Assembly (NCBI GenBank): GCA_024195265.1
Contig: JAJLRJ010000013.1
Location: forward strand, 9,709,832-9,773,831
DNA: 64,000 nucleotides
Reading direction: 5' to 3'
Source: Dendrophyllia cribrosa
Taxonomy: Eukaryota > Cnidaria > Anthozoa > Scleractinia > Dendrophylliidae
The first letter of the stretch is position 1. Each line of letters starts with the position of its first letter. The position numbers were made by a program, and so were the translations under genes. The notes beneath the pieces are model-generated. The model was not told where the DNA came from. It was given only the letters and a program-made list of their open reading frames with translations, and made no database searches. Positions 1 to 11,087 of this stretch are shown here, in pieces.

Positions 1-1225
1 CGCAACCTTTCGAATGTTCAGTAGAACTAAAGGCAAAACCTATTCTTACGCTAAAACTCTCTTTTATTTTATATCTTGCAATTTTATCGAATTTCTGGCA
101 GTTGAAAACCGATGAACTGAAAATTCTCTATTTTACTCTTATAATTAATAGTCAGAGATCGGGACAGCTGGTCTCCAAAATTGACACTTGTTCCCTTTTT
201 TCCAAACGGATTATCTTTAAAAAGTGTTTTTGGAGTCTTTATTAATTTAGCATGGGAAACTTTAGTTTTCCTAGCTATCTTTATCTATCACCAACTTTCT
301 GCAGTTGAGTCAATATAGAATAAAGGGTCTTGTCTTTTGTTTACTACAAACCAAACTATTAAACTGTGATTTTGGTTGTTAAAACGTATGATAGAGTGAT
401 TTTCGTAAGACCGTGAAACAGTATCTAGCAATTAATCAAAATTAGCTAAAACTAAACAAAAGAAAACAATGGAATTAGTGTCTAATAGTGTCTACTAGTG
501 CCTACTAACTTTACTAACTAACTTTCATATAGGAGAAGTTTTGCAAAGAACATTTTAACACCAGCTTTGATTATATGATAGAGTGGTTGTACTTAATCCG
601 TGAAACACTATCTAACAGTTAGTGTGTGATAGTCCAAACTAAACAAAAAAAACTATTTCACGGGTTAAGGTGTTTCGATACAGTTTTATAGAGACCATAC
701 CTACATTTTTCAATCGGCTTTTAAGCGGTCTTCTCCAAGTCAGATCAACGTGAAATTTTCACCACTAACTGGTTTTGAATTGAAGTTTGGCAAGATATAT
801 TTTCTGGTAAAATCGATATTACCACGACGACGATAAACAAGAAACGTAGAAATCAGTTAAAGTAAAATTTAGCGCGTTTAAGATTTCGCATTGAAAATCC
901 CACATAGACATCTTAAAATATGGTATATGGCATATATATTTGGCAAGAATAAAACAAATTCTGTATGTTTGATTTCAAATAAATCGCAATAACATTTCAA
1001 ACCTTACTATTTGTGTACTGGTAATAAATTGATCGAGAGATTAACACTGGTTTTGTGAAATTACTTACTGATGATAGTGTCAAAAAGTAGCTTGATGTTA
1101 TGTTTGTAAACCTTGAAAGTTTTGTTTACTTTCTCTTTTGCGATCCTGAGAGCTACCATTTTTCCTAACATCGCTTCATGTGCAATTTTTGGTCAATTTT
1201 CGATTTTAATCGCTTTTGCAAAAAT
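1..1225. other. No gene seen; short degenerate direct repeat
   Basis: AT-rich, with no coding region I can support. Segments around 385-468 and 573-652 resemble each other: both contain 'atgatagagtg', 'cgtgaaaca' followed by a tatc motif, and 'aaactaaacaaaa'. They look like a degenerate direct repeat. Confidence 0.5.
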
Positions 1226-1904
1226 CTGAGAAACGGCTCGATAGAATTTTTTAAAACGTTCACCACGCTATTACCGATGTGCAAAATATTACTTGAAAGT
1301 TTCATTAACATTGATTTTCTGGAACGCCTTTAAATTTAGAGATGAAGACGACGTACGAACCGGCCAAAACGTTTGCGTTACAAATTCACTTTTTTAAGTT
1401 ATGCTCAGTAATGATTTCAAATCAATGCGCACTACATTCCTCCGCGATGGAAACATTGCAATGTACGCTCGTTGATGCAAATTTTTTGGCATCTGTTTTC
1501 TTTTGCGTTCAAAACGCCTGCTGTAAAAACGTTTTTAAAACGCAAAAGGGTATTTATTGCTCAAAATAATCCTCAAAAAGAGACTTAAGGGAATCTGGAA
1601 AGTAATAAGGAGAGTAATAAGGTACAATCATGCTCGAATATAGATAATAATAGATGCACAGCAGATCACAACGAAATGTAACATATATAGATAGGCTGAG
1701 CCTAACAGCGTCGCTCTTTAAACAGAAAGCCGATGATAAACTTAACTGAGGTGAAAGGTCGGAAGCACAAGAATAAAATTGAAAATTAACTAGTACGACT
1801 AATTACCAAATAAAATACACCTGTTGCTTAAAAAAAATGTCCGAGAAACTGATTTGGAAATCAAAATTGCAAAAAATACACAAACATATTTGCATAAGAC
1901 CACG

Positions 1905-2725
1905 CGAGTGAAGTTTAGAACTATAAAATCCAAGTGTTGTTTTGTTTACATAAAATCGCTTTTCAACCTATGTAATGAATGAACAAACACATAAAAATGG
2001 ACAACGCAATCTTCTTTCGAAAATTTTTATTCAAATCTCCATAAGTTTATGTTTTTAAAAAAGCAAAACGCGAACCATTTATATCTCATCGAGGCCGAGA
2101 TGTCTCCGATGAAAGAAATCAAAACAACTGAATTTAATTGAGCACGTTTTATAAACAATTCTCCAAAACTAGCGAGAACACAAAGAAAAAGTCAATCAGT
2201 GACAGATTGATATCAACATAAATTCCCATCGAAAAATGTATTTTTTTACCTTTAAGTCCTTCCACTGCTTGGAAATTTATTAAATCTCCGCTTCTTCAGT
2301 TCTGAAACCCGAAGTGACAAACACCCCTCGCATTGCTGCCATCCTCGAAGCAAGATTTTATCCCTGAAAGCTCTTCTTTTTCCTCTATAGCGGCTTCTGA
2401 GTATCCCTTAATTAGTATCACTGTCTTGAGTAGCAAACCGCGAAAAAATGCAGGAGAATAACGATTTTAATTTAAACGGTTTTCTCCGCTAATGAACACA
2501 GCAAAACATCAAAAGTGTTTTCCCAGGTGACGTGAAATTGCAAAGATCCCGGATGTTTTGCGCCCGCGAGTTAACCCTGTACGTACGTCGGGCACACGAC
2601 GCGCCCGCGAAACATTCCGCTAGCCATGACCATGAAAAATGACGGGCATGGGTTCTATGGTTCTCTGGTTCTATGAGTATGGGGCTCCGCGCGGGCCTTC
2701 GGCCCGCAGAGCTCCGCTATAAATC
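1905..2725 (-). repeat. Dispersed repeat R1, copy 1
   Basis: Inverted relative to the copy at 18275-19710. Shared blocks include a GC-rich stretch with 'gggccttcggcccgc', then 'catggctagcggaatgtttcgcggg', 'ttgctactcaagac' with 'taattaagggatactcag', and 'cattacataggttgaaaagcg'. This copy lacks the 618-bp insertion found in the other, so it supplies the empty site. It has no coding capacity that I recognise. Confidence 0.7.
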
Positions 2726-3058
2726 ACGGAGGAATGCAGTACGCATTGATTTGAAATCATTATTAAGCATAACTTTAAAAAGTGAACTTGTAACGCCATT
2801 TTTTTCGGCCGGTTCGTACGTCGTCTTCGCCGATTAAGCGATGCCATTTTTAACGGTCGATGCCATTTCTCTCTTGTTTATGCCTGGATTGGGATGGAAG
2901 TAGGCTATCATTATTAGATAAAACTGGGTTTAGGTAAAGCGATTATTAGATCTAAGCTAGATTCGCGGTTTGGTAAGATTTAGGGTTAGGGTGACCCGTT
3001 ATTGATATATATTAAGAAAAGCAACTTTTATAATTAAAATTTTCTTGGGTTTGCCGGA

Positions 3059-3131
3059 TGAACCCAGTGGTCTAGTGGTAAAGGAGAAATGCTAGCATGT
3101 AAAGGTTCCAGGTTCGATTCTAGGTAATTTA
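3059..3131 (+). repeat. tRNA-like (SINE-type) segment
   Basis: It has an A-box-like tggtctagtggta (3068-3080) and a B-box-like ggttcgattc (3111-3120) at tRNA-like spacing. The T-stem mispairs and no acceptor stem closes, so it is a tRNA-derived repeat head and not a functional tRNA. The flanks (aagcgatgccatttt at about 2837 and its complement at about 3190) are inverted. Confidence 0.5.
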
Positions 3132-3352
3132 TTGCATTTTTCTTTTTCTGATAGAAAAAAAATTCTAAAATTGGTGGAAAATTTTCTAAGTGTCGCTAAA
3201 ATGGCATCGCTTGCTTACGAATGGAAAAATTGCGTCGTCTTCATCTTTAAATTTGAAGGCGTTCCAGTGAATCAATGTCAATGAAACTTTCAGATAATAT
3301 TTTGCACGTCGGTAAGCATGCGCAGTGAACGTTTTAAAAAAATCCATCGAAC

Positions 3353-4040
3353 TCCAAATATTATGGGAGGTTAGGAGAAATTTTTCTAAACTTGTTTTAA
3401 ACTAAACAACATTTAAACAAGTTTAAGCGTTGGTGTGAATGGGGTATTAGTCAATAAGTATTTTATCATATGACCTATTTGGAGAAAAAATTACTTGAAA
3501 TTTTAATGCGCGAGGCCGTCCGCTTTTGTAGTAGGGCTGTACGGCTTTTTGATCTTTTCCCGAGGGCCTTAAAATCTGTTTGAATTAATATCTAGTAATA
3601 TCCATTCACAAAATCTAAGAAACATCCGACTCATATAATCTGTTTGTTCCCAGACCCCGAACGGAAGCGGACAAGCGTATCTGTGCCTACCGGGGTACTC
3701 TTGTTAGAAGTGGCCTACTGTATCAAGACTATCAAATAAGATTAGAACTGAGCCGCCTTACGGTTACTCTAGTCCTCGGACATTTTATTACCAATATTTA
3801 TTTTAGGATAATTTTTTAGATTTTTACCAGATGTACATGCATCGTGGTAGCCGGTAATTAAGTATTTAGTATACACGGCTCTCTGGAAGAGCATTTTTCT
3901 GTAATGTTACGATTAATTGGTCGTTTGATTGACTTAAAAATACTATTAGTTTGCAAACATTTGAATGCTAGGAGAGCTTGACACACCAGAAGACTGAATA
4001 TTACCACAACAAAACCAACCTGCGATTAGACCCCTTTTAT
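3353..4040. other. No gene seen; one short hairpin
   Basis: The only structure noted is a hairpin at 3388-3424, where aaacttgttttaaa pairs with tttaaacaagttt. Confidence 0.5.
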
Positions 4041-4160
4041 TCCGAGCGAAAGCGCTTCCGTCGACTTTCTCTACGAAAAAAGGGCGCCTCATCGCAGGTT
4101 ACAACAAAACAAACATCTCGTTTGTTTGCCTTTATCATCTCTCTCCCAACAGAGGGGCAT
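4041..4160. repeat. Orphan copy of the family-B upstream region
   Basis: The stretch from cttccgtcgactttctc through gggcgcctcatcgcagg to caaacatctcgtttgtttg matches the sequence immediately upstream of the family-B loci at about 9945-10030 and 12165-12255. No B or A coding sequence adjoins it, so it appears to be a fragment left by duplication or deletion. Confidence 0.65.
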
Positions 4161-4325
4161 TTTGTCTGCGCATGCTCCATCAAGAGTATTTAATGAAAGT
4201 AACCGCTGGTATGCGCCTGCTCCGCGCACTCCAAAAAAAATGGCGGTCTTCGCAACAAAATATTTGATCATCTTTCTTCTCTTCGTTTTGTAACGTGTTA
4301 GAGTCTGCTGTTAAAAAATCGAAAA

Positions 4326-4532
4326 ATGGTTGTGTGGTTTGTGAGAGAAAGTCTCTACAGAGCTCTTAGCAAAATGCTAGCGTGTACAGTGATGATTTTG
4401 AGGGTTGTTTCGGAACAAATTCGACAAGTGGAATACAGAGATATTTTTGTGAACGCTGCAGGCGAGCTGTTCAAAGAGTACCGTCGCTCTGAAAAGTCAT
4501 TCCATCACATAAGTGCTGTCTTTAAATCATAG
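4326..4532 (+). CDS. Small hypothetical ORF (68 codons)
   Basis: It starts at an ATG in a reasonable context (gaaaaATGg) and runs 68 codons to a stop. The product has a hydrophobic first third and a charged second half (QIRQVEYRDIFVNAAGELFK), so it reads more like protein than most frames here. It has no recognised domain, no paralogue in the window and no clear splice sites. It could be a first exon of the decayed transposon-like gene seen at 6.2-6.7 kb, or chance. Low confidence. Confidence 0.25.
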   Translation: MVVWFVRESLYRALSKMLACTVMILRVVSEQIRQVEYRDIFVNAAGELFKEYRRSEKSFHHISAVFKS

Positions 4533-4560
4533 TTGAGTATTTCAAGTGCCTCTTTTTCCG

Positions 4561-5358
4561 ATGACAATGTATTCTATCAGTAATGACTCAATCAGCGGGT
4601 AGGAGTACCGAAAATACGAGTGTCACTGATTTTAGTTTTTCCAAAGGAAACACTCTTAGAAATGGAGGAAAAATTAAAGATATTATCAGCGAGTAAGAAA
4701 CCTTGTTTGCATAATTTGCTTTAAATATTTTCCTGACAGCTGTAATTACCTTCAGTTGGCAGTTAGAAAACTTTTTAGTGACACAAGTTTAAGGACATCT
4801 AAAATTGAAGAGTATAATAACCTCAAACAATGTTGTCCTGATTTAGCCACCTCTTAACTGCTGCGACCTGCAATGTTTTTAAGGAGGTAGCTAATAACCT
4901 GATTGAATTTACCAAGATAAAAGAAGAATATCCCTGGCCATGCTCACCCCACTAATCGCTTAATTAAATAGTAATAATAATATGTGAATTGCATGATGAC
5001 CAATGGGATGGGAGAACAAACTGCAATAGCAATAACAATGCTGGGATTTGTAGTTTATTCCTCTTACAACTGATTTGTTTCACCTCAATATATTTCAAAA
5101 TTAATGCTAGCATTCATGCTTTTTCTATCAGCTATTTAAAACACAGGAGCAGCTCCCCTAAGAGATAACCTTTACTGATCTTAAGACAGCTTGGTTAAGA
5201 GACAATCAGTTTTAACTTGAAAAACTGAAAATTGTACAGAGGGAAATTTCAGCTTACTCTAACATTGACACCCTGAACTTTTATTGAAAAATCTCCATTA
5301 TCTCAGATGGTGATATGAAATTAAAAATAACTTGACATATATTTTACATTTTATTTTT
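4561..5358. other. No feature recognised
   Basis: AT-rich sequence with no convincing exon, repeat boundary or RNA gene. Confidence 0.4.
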
Positions 5359-5628
5359 AAAGCCTGGTTCATTCACCAAACTTTTCATGAGCTGAACTTT
5401 ATTCAAATCAATAAAATACTATCTAATAAAAAAAATCAATCCTTGCTCCAAATTACATTTAATAATTAATTATGCGGTTGATTCAGCTCGTGAAATTTTG
5501 GTTTCTAACTCAAACCCGGTCCACAGTCAAATATTCAATCAAACAGTTGATTCAGATGCCAAACTTTTCATGTACTTAATTCAAGGTATTTGCTTTGGCT
5601 TGCAAAAAGTCTGGCATCTGAACTGGGC
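5359..5628. mobile_element. MITE-like element
   Basis: The left end aagcctggttcattcaccaaac and the reverse complement of the right end, aagcccagttcagatgccagac, form imperfect terminal inverted repeats. Inside, ccaaacttttcatg occurs twice. About 270 bp, non-coding. Confidence 0.5.
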
Positions 5629-6189
5629 TTAAAAGCACTTTATTGTTAAACTTTGGTTGACTATGGGTGTTAAACACCCTTTAAATTTTCAAGTGATCAG
5701 CATTTAATTTCTCCACACTGTGACACAGTACATTACATAGTATACAATGTCAAACAGACAGGCGACAAGAGCAAAGAAAAAATGCGTCATTTTGTATGTT
5801 ATTATTACATCTACATCATGCATGCATAATATCAGTAACACATATGCATCTGTGATGCCTGATGGGTTCACAGCAGAATTTGTTTATAACCCTGAACTTG
5901 AAAGACACAGAATCAACACCCATCAACATTATGATGTGGCAATGTTAGAACAATGCAGGAAATGGACGATTTACATCAATTGGACTTTGTCAAGCTACAG
6001 TGTACAGACTGAAGTCAAAGAAGGACTTGGATACTGCATGTGATATAGTAATGAGCACAGGTTTGGCTTTCTTTATGAGGCCAATTCTATTGTAGGGAGA
6101 TCGTATATCCTGGGTTGACCAATACTCTTCGGCAGGAACATTTTCATCTTTCAAATGATATTCGTATCCATTGTCCACTAAGGCTGATG

Positions 6190-6732
6190 ACAGTCACATC
6201 AATAACAGCCTGCCTGAAAATATCACTGGACAGCCATCCATTTTGTCCATTGTGCCAACTATCGGGCCACTTCACATCTCCCTAAACAGCAGAGAACATG
6301 TTTTTAATCCATTTCATCCTATTTTCTAAATCAATATATGAAACAATTTTCCCAAGAAGTAAATTGGAAGATACTCTTAAGCCCTGGCGGGTAAGCCTAA
6401 TCTTGGAGGCTGTCTATGGGAGCTGGACATTGATACGACATACTGTCATGAAGAAGCGTTCAAGATTCGAAGACCTTCAGTATGGAACTCTTTTAAATCT
6501 GTTGGACAACTGTATTCCTTTAATCCTCTCAATTTACAGCATTTTCTTTAAACTAAATAATTTCTTAGAATACTGTAGAGCAATACTTAGAATTTCGATT
6601 ACCGGTATGTTCACCTGCCTGAAACGCTGCTACTTCGTATCCCTGGTAATGCTTACCACTTTGGCCAAAATAAATATTAATATATATTTATTCTGTTATA
6701 AATATTATAACAGAAATATTGCATTTCCATAG
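6190..6732 (+). pseudogene. Decayed transposon-associated protein fragment
   Basis: Two adjacent frames read as one protein. One frame (about 6190-6335) encodes IGPLHISLNSREHVFNPFHP and then stops. One base over, the next frame continues with SIYETIFPRSKLED, PWRVSLILEAVYGSWTLIR and LQYGTLLNLLDNCIPLILSI, reaching a stop at 6732. From memory the pattern resembles an uncharacterised, repeat-associated protein family common in cnidarian and sponge genomes. I cannot name its domain. The frameshift between the halves and the lack of a start argue for a pseudogene. Upstream frames around 5747-6180 may be earlier parts but are too weak to assign. Confidence 0.45.
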
Positions 6733-8390
6733 TATGTACTTCAGTATATGGAGTTGTTGCAAGAGCAAATCACAAATTTGAATTGTAACATTTTGAAGAA
6801 TTATAAACAAGACATTACCAATACAACGAAAAGGACCAAAAGGTGTTCCAGTTTTCATTAGGGTAAAAATGACAAACAGACAGTGTGAGCATCAGGCATA
6901 GATTGATAGAAGTAAACGTGAGAGTCTGAGGAACCTTTCCTAAACAGCCCTCTGTCCTACATCTGTATAATAAGTCATTTGTGTTTGTGGTGAAGCTCCC
7001 AATTTGTCAATATCTTTGCAGCAATAGAAATACATATATTTTATGTGCTGGAAATTTTGTTACATAACGTTTCCTTTGTACAAACGTATGACTTTAAACA
7101 AATACAACTAATTGTCAATTCAGTTCGAACTTTAATTTGATTTGCATTCCTCTGTGGGGTTAAAAAATACACACGTTGTAAACCAACGTCCATTTTAAAC
7201 TGTAGAATATTAACAATTTAATAATTTAGTATTCTTGCATTTGTTGTGTCACTCGTCTCATATCTGTGGAACCAGAGCAGGTTTGCTAAAGTTAGTCTGT
7301 GAGCTTATATTTGACTCAAAATTCAGTTTGCAAGGCAGAAGCATGCTAATGAAATAAACACGAATCGATAGAATAAAGCTGACGCCATTCGTTTAGAAAA
7401 CTACATGTACAAACAGAAAACGGCAGCAGTTTGACCTCATGAAGAAAGGGGCACGCATTTTTCTGGGATAAATAAACTGGGTAGAGCGAAAGACAAATAA
7501 ATAAACAACGAACTGACTGTGGTGTGGGATTTGGGGGACCGTGAAATAAATAAGTTCTACTTAAGTTTTTACTCAAGTTAGCACTTAAAGACAAAAAAGG
7601 CAATTATAAAAATTCCCACTAAAACACGGAAAAAAATAAGCCAAAGTCGAAGTGAAATGAAACGAGACTATAACCGTCGCAAAAATAGATGACACCTACC
7701 TTGCACAACAGACTTGGAGAACAACAAGACCAAAGCTTGTTGTGAGCCAAGACTTGGAAAATCCGCCAAAACCTCCCGAATAAAAATTCGCCAAAGGTTG
7801 TAGTAAGAGCATTTCAATCCTAAAGCTGGAACATTTTTTAAAGCCCAGAGTCCTAAGCGACTGCAAAGAGAAAGAAAAGACAATGTTATTTGAAGTGATT
7901 TGAAGCTTGGGGGCCACCGGAAACTTTATGCAAATTTACTTCGAAGTTGCAGTAAAATAAGCTCAAATTCCAAATTCCCTTCTTTTATGGGATCGTGTAT
8001 CCGACGATCGTCTCAATATACAAACTCGTGATTCATAACAATAAAGCTTCAGCATCTTAAGACTAACCTTCTTCGTTTGCTTTCTAATGTGAACATCTTG
8101 AACTTCGGTAAATCAAATGTCAAACTCCACTTCTTCGGGCTTTTTTCTCGTTCTGTTCGCACTTTGATCATTCAAATATCCTCACCCGAAGTCCCAGCAA
8201 ACACCACGAGTATCCATAGTGTTAGAGATGTATGCAAACTTGTTATATTCTTTCATCTGTCTTGAAAAAATCTTTCTAAAAGCGTAGATCGCCCAGTTGA
8301 AAACCCGCGGAAGCGCGCTCAAAATAACAAATGGCGCAGTGGCTCAATGTTCCAATTCCTCTCGCGCATGCGCATACAAAATGCCTATGT
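6733..8390. other. No gene seen
   Basis: Open frames on the minus strand at 7346-7917 are low-complexity and have no recognisable domain. No splice-flanked exon stood out. The right end merges into the upstream region of the first A/B unit. Confidence 0.4.
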
Positions 8391-8404
8391 GCTCTCTCTC
8401 CCTG

Positions 8405-8632
8405 TTTCCCTAGACTCGTACCCAGTCGCTTCTCTGTATTCGCGCTGTGATTAATGGGAAGGATTTAGCGAGTTAATTTTCCTTCCCATATTCCTTTGCG
8501 AATAAAACAAATAAGTGACGACTGGTACGAGTCTGCCATTTCCCCTCATTCTGCGCTGTCTGGCTCAAAGCTCTCGCTCGTTTAAAATTCTCTCTGACGC
8601 ACAGGGCTATCCAGAGTGAATTGATCATCACA
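8405..8632 (+). promoter_or_regulatory. Unit-1 leader with long inverted repeat
   Basis: It contains gactcgtacccagtcg and, about 110 bp later, its near-complement cgactggtacgagtc. This is followed by the leader tttaaaattctctctgacgcac that precedes every family-A frame in the window. Equivalent inverted pairs occur at about 10050-10172 and 12273-12370. It may be an old MITE lying in a shared promoter. Confidence 0.5.
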
Positions 8633-8812
8633 CTGCTTGTGGGAATTGCTGTCGCGATCGGCGTGATCGTTGGTGCTGCTGTTATTTGCATCGTTGTTTC
8701 TTGTGTTCGAGCGGCCATGGTTCTAACGGTCAAGACAAAGTACAACGATACCAAATACCACCATCATTACGTTTATCCGTATCACGGCATTGCGCCTCCT
8801 GTCATGTTATAA
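8633..8812 (+). pseudogene. Family-A mini membrane protein, copy A1, start codon lost
   Basis: Colinear with A2 and A3 over 59 codons without an indel, ending at TAA. Where the others begin ATGCTTGTG, this copy has CTGCTTGTG, so the ATG is lost by one substitution and no in-frame upstream ATG is seen. The frame is otherwise intact: a hydrophobic helix with the GVIVG form of GxxxG, then KYHHHYVYPYHG near the C-terminus. It may be a recent pseudogene or may use CTG. The product would be a single-pass membrane peptide of unknown function. Confidence 0.6.
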
Positions 8813-9745
8813 CTATTTACAATGATCATCTTGATTCAGTGAAGTATTTGACTCAATAGTTCTCAGTAGCTGAAATCTATAGTGTATATTTATGGTTTGG
8901 AATGCAATCATTTGTCACTACGGGAGTATCTTAGTATAGAAAGTTGGCTCAGCAAACGAAAAATCATTATCTTTGAAACTTGGGGGGCTACATTGGAGAA
9001 CATGTACATTGCATATTGTTAAAAAAGAACACGACGCGCGACTACTTTGCGCTTTCACTAAAGGATGGGTTTTCTGCAACGAATTTAACAAGATAAAACA
9101 ATCTGATTATTTTTTGTCGGGATGTTAACATCTGAAACTGAAACATCACAAGTTTTGCCACAAAATGCCTATAACTATTGTCAAAATAATTGTAAGGAGG
9201 TTGTATACACATAATAACAATAATAATACTTGTTTTGGGATATCAATGGCGACCGACCCTTCCTATCAGTAAATCGCCCGCTTAACTTCAGTCTCATTAG
9301 TACACTGAACGATATAAGAAAGAAGATAAAAGGCCTGCGAATATAGACTTACAGATCTCATGCCAATATGTTTGGTTATGAAACCTTTAGCATTAATTTA
9401 CGTACAAATAGTGCACGTTCTCTCGCTATTTCACGTATCGATGCACTTCAAATGGTTTACATTCCCTGTCTTTCAGAGGAAGTAAATCCTGGAACTCCAT
9501 TTATTTTTTCAAAGATATTTGTAGTTTTGCTATCTAAAATTCGTGTTTAAATAAAGGTTATTGTAGTATATATATATAAGGCATTATTCTGCTTAGGCAA
9601 AAATTCGGGCACGTTATTGACTTCTTTGAACATTTAATAATTTTTTCCTTTCTTTGTAAAAAAAAATATTTTAATGTGTCAATGTATTTAGTTTTCACAA
9701 CTAATTGGGGACACAAAAATTACAATTATTTACATGTCCGTGTCG

Positions 9746-9930
9746 TCATCTTGGACCCGAAGCGCTCTTCTCTGCTTTGGCTTTTTCTCTATTTGGTTCC
9801 GGGTCAGTTTCAATCTTTATTCTTATGAAATAGTTTCCTAATTTGTAGTCATGATCAGTAATAAACCAAAAATGCACTGAGTACCAACCACGGTTGCTGT
9901 AGTAACACTGATAATTACCCATCCAAGCAT
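9746..9930 (-). pseudogene. Family-B mini membrane protein, copy B1, frame-disrupted
   Basis: From the ATG at 9930 it reads MLGWVIISVTTATVVGT, homologous to the start of the intact B4 (MLRWVIICVITVVGT), and then stops at 9838. The rest of B4 (YKLGNYFIRIKIETDPEP) is found one frame over and ends at 9746. An extra stretch around tgatcatgac separates the halves. B2 carries the same disruption, so it predates the unit duplication. An alternative continuous frame exists through the region, but it mixes the two halves and is probably fortuitous. Confidence 0.6.
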
Positions 9931-10269
9931 AACTTGTGGCTCCGCTTCCGATGACTTTCTCTCCGAAAGAAAGGGCGCCTCGTCGCAGGTTACAACAAAA
10001 CAAGAATCTCGTTTGTTTGCCCCTTTCATCTCGCTGCCCATTTCTCCAGACTCGTACTCAGTCGCTTCTCTGTATTCGCGCTGTGATTGATGGGAAAGTA
10101 TTAGCGAGTTAATTTTCCTTCCCATATTCCTTTGCGAATAAAACAAATAAATGTCGACTGGGTACGAGTCTGCCATTTCCCCTCATTCTGCGCTGTCTCA
10201 CGCGAGGCTCTCGCTCGTTTTAAATTCTCTCTGACGCACAGGGCTATCCAGAGTGAATTGATCATCACA
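9931..10269. promoter_or_regulatory. Divergent B1/A2 intergenic region
   Basis: This 339-bp spacer separates the starts of B1 (-) and A2 (+). It holds the block gggcgcctcgtcgcagg, an inverted pair gactcgtactcagtcg / cgactgggtacgagtc (about 10050-10172) and the leader ending gaattgatcatcaca before the ATG. The head-to-head layout suggests a shared bidirectional promoter. This is inference only. Confidence 0.4.
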
Positions 10270-10449
10270 ATGCTTGTGGGAATGGCTGTCGCGATCGGGA
10301 TAATCGTTGGTGCTACTGTTATTTGCATCGTTGTTTGTTGTGTTCAAGCGACCATGGTTTTGGCGGACAAGACAGAGAACAAAGATTCCAAATACCACCA
10401 TCATTACGTTTATCCGTATCACGGCATTATGGCTCCTGTCATGTCATAA
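10270..10449 (+). CDS. Family-A mini membrane protein, copy A2 (59 aa)
   Basis: ATG at 10270, TAA at 10447-10449. There is no ATG upstream in frame, so this start is the best choice. Residues 2-27 form one strongly hydrophobic segment with GIIVG (GxxxG, residues 10-14) and a Cys pair (CC, about 23-24). A polar stretch (ADKTENKDSK) and an aromatic/His tail (YHHHYVYPYHG) follow. A short outside N-terminus with a cytosolic tail is the likely topology. Comparison with A3, A4 and E shows only whole-codon length differences, which is strong evidence for coding. Function is unknown and I recognise no family. It sits head-to-head with B1 and in the same orientation as A1 and A3. Confidence 0.65.
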   Translation: MLVGMAVAIGIIVGATVICIVVCCVQATMVLADKTENKDSKYHHHYVYPYHGIMAPVMS

Positions 10450-10528
10450 CTATTGACAATGATCATCTTGATTCAGTGGAGTATTTGACTCAATAGTTCT
10501 CAGTAGCTGAAGTACTATAGTATATATT

Positions 10529-11087
10529 TGTGAGCGCAAAAACGTTGCCCACAGGATGATACGTTGGCGATCCCTCGATCCTCTCTAACAGAAATTTCGT
10601 TACGCGCTTTGAAGTTGTACACAAGTTTGCGACAAGGTGCTATAGTTACGTTGAAAGCGGTTAAAGCGAAGCGGTTTCGAAAACTAAGAAACAACGAAAT
10701 AAAAACTACAATTAGACTAACTAAAAACTAGTATTACAAAATATAGACCAAAGTTAACGTTCGCTGATACGAAAGTAACAACTAAAGGATATAAGTAGGT
10801 TTAAGACTTACATCTGTGTCCGCTTGAGGGATCTCAGAGTAGAAAAAGCTGACGTTAAAAAACTTGCCTCTTACGGTGGCTCGTAGTCTAGAACTCTCGT
10901 TTTACCATGATACATAGCGAGGAATAATACCTAATACAAAGGATAATAGAATGCATTGTTCCATTTGCCGTACGTGGGCAAATATATCCGTTGGTTTTGA
11001 TCACAGGAACTTACAATTATCTAAATCAAGGAAACTCTAAATACTTGAAAGGAAATACTAAAACCCAGAAAACATTTGGCAGTAACA
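10529..11087. mobile_element. Solo LTR with 5-bp target duplication
   Basis: The 559-bp insert begins TGTGAGCGC and ends GGCAGTAACA, giving the TG...CA termini of an LTR. It is flanked on both sides by ATATT (10524-10528 and 11088-11092). Units 1 and 3 lack it: in unit 1 the sequence runs from 'gtagctgaaatctatagtgtatat' straight into 'ttatggtttgg'. An internal ggatataagtag may be its TATA element. It has no coding sequence. The insertion post-dates the unit triplication. Confidence 0.85.

Larger units (their letters stand above)
1236..3352. mobile_element. Composite inverted-repeat element, about 2.1 kb
   Basis: The sequence at 1236-1355 (ctcgatagaattttttaaaacg ... ggaacgcc ... agatgaagacgacg) recurs as an imperfect reverse complement at 3226-3352. 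A second inverted pair, about 1340-1450 with 2725-2830, shares the blocks 'gtacgaaccggcc' and 'gatttcaaatcaatgcg'. The interior holds an 800-bp dispersed repeat (1905-2725) and a tRNA-like segment (3059-3131). No transposase is visible, so it is a non-autonomous or composite foldback. An open frame from 1342 is simply the terminal repeat and is not called as a gene. Confidence 0.6.

Noticed and set aside
1342..1569. 75-codon plus-strand frame
   Set aside because: Lies in the terminal repeat of an inverted-repeat element; the sequence recurs inverted at 2.7 and 3.2 kb and the frame is not kept.
2979..2991. Telomere-like tttagggttaggg
   Set aside because: Only two units, inside a composite element; no longer array.
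3059..3131. Functional tRNA gene
   Set aside because: A and B boxes are present but the T-stem mispairs and no acceptor stem closes.
5747..6043. 98-codon frame from ATG
   Set aside because: No recognised domain; perhaps part of the decayed gene that follows, but no link could be shown.
9746..10003. Continuous minus frame with an aromatic-rich segment (YAWMGNYQCYYSN)
   Set aside because: In the intact relative B4 this frame is not open across the tail; B4 indicates that the helix frame is the original one. Kept as a note under B1.
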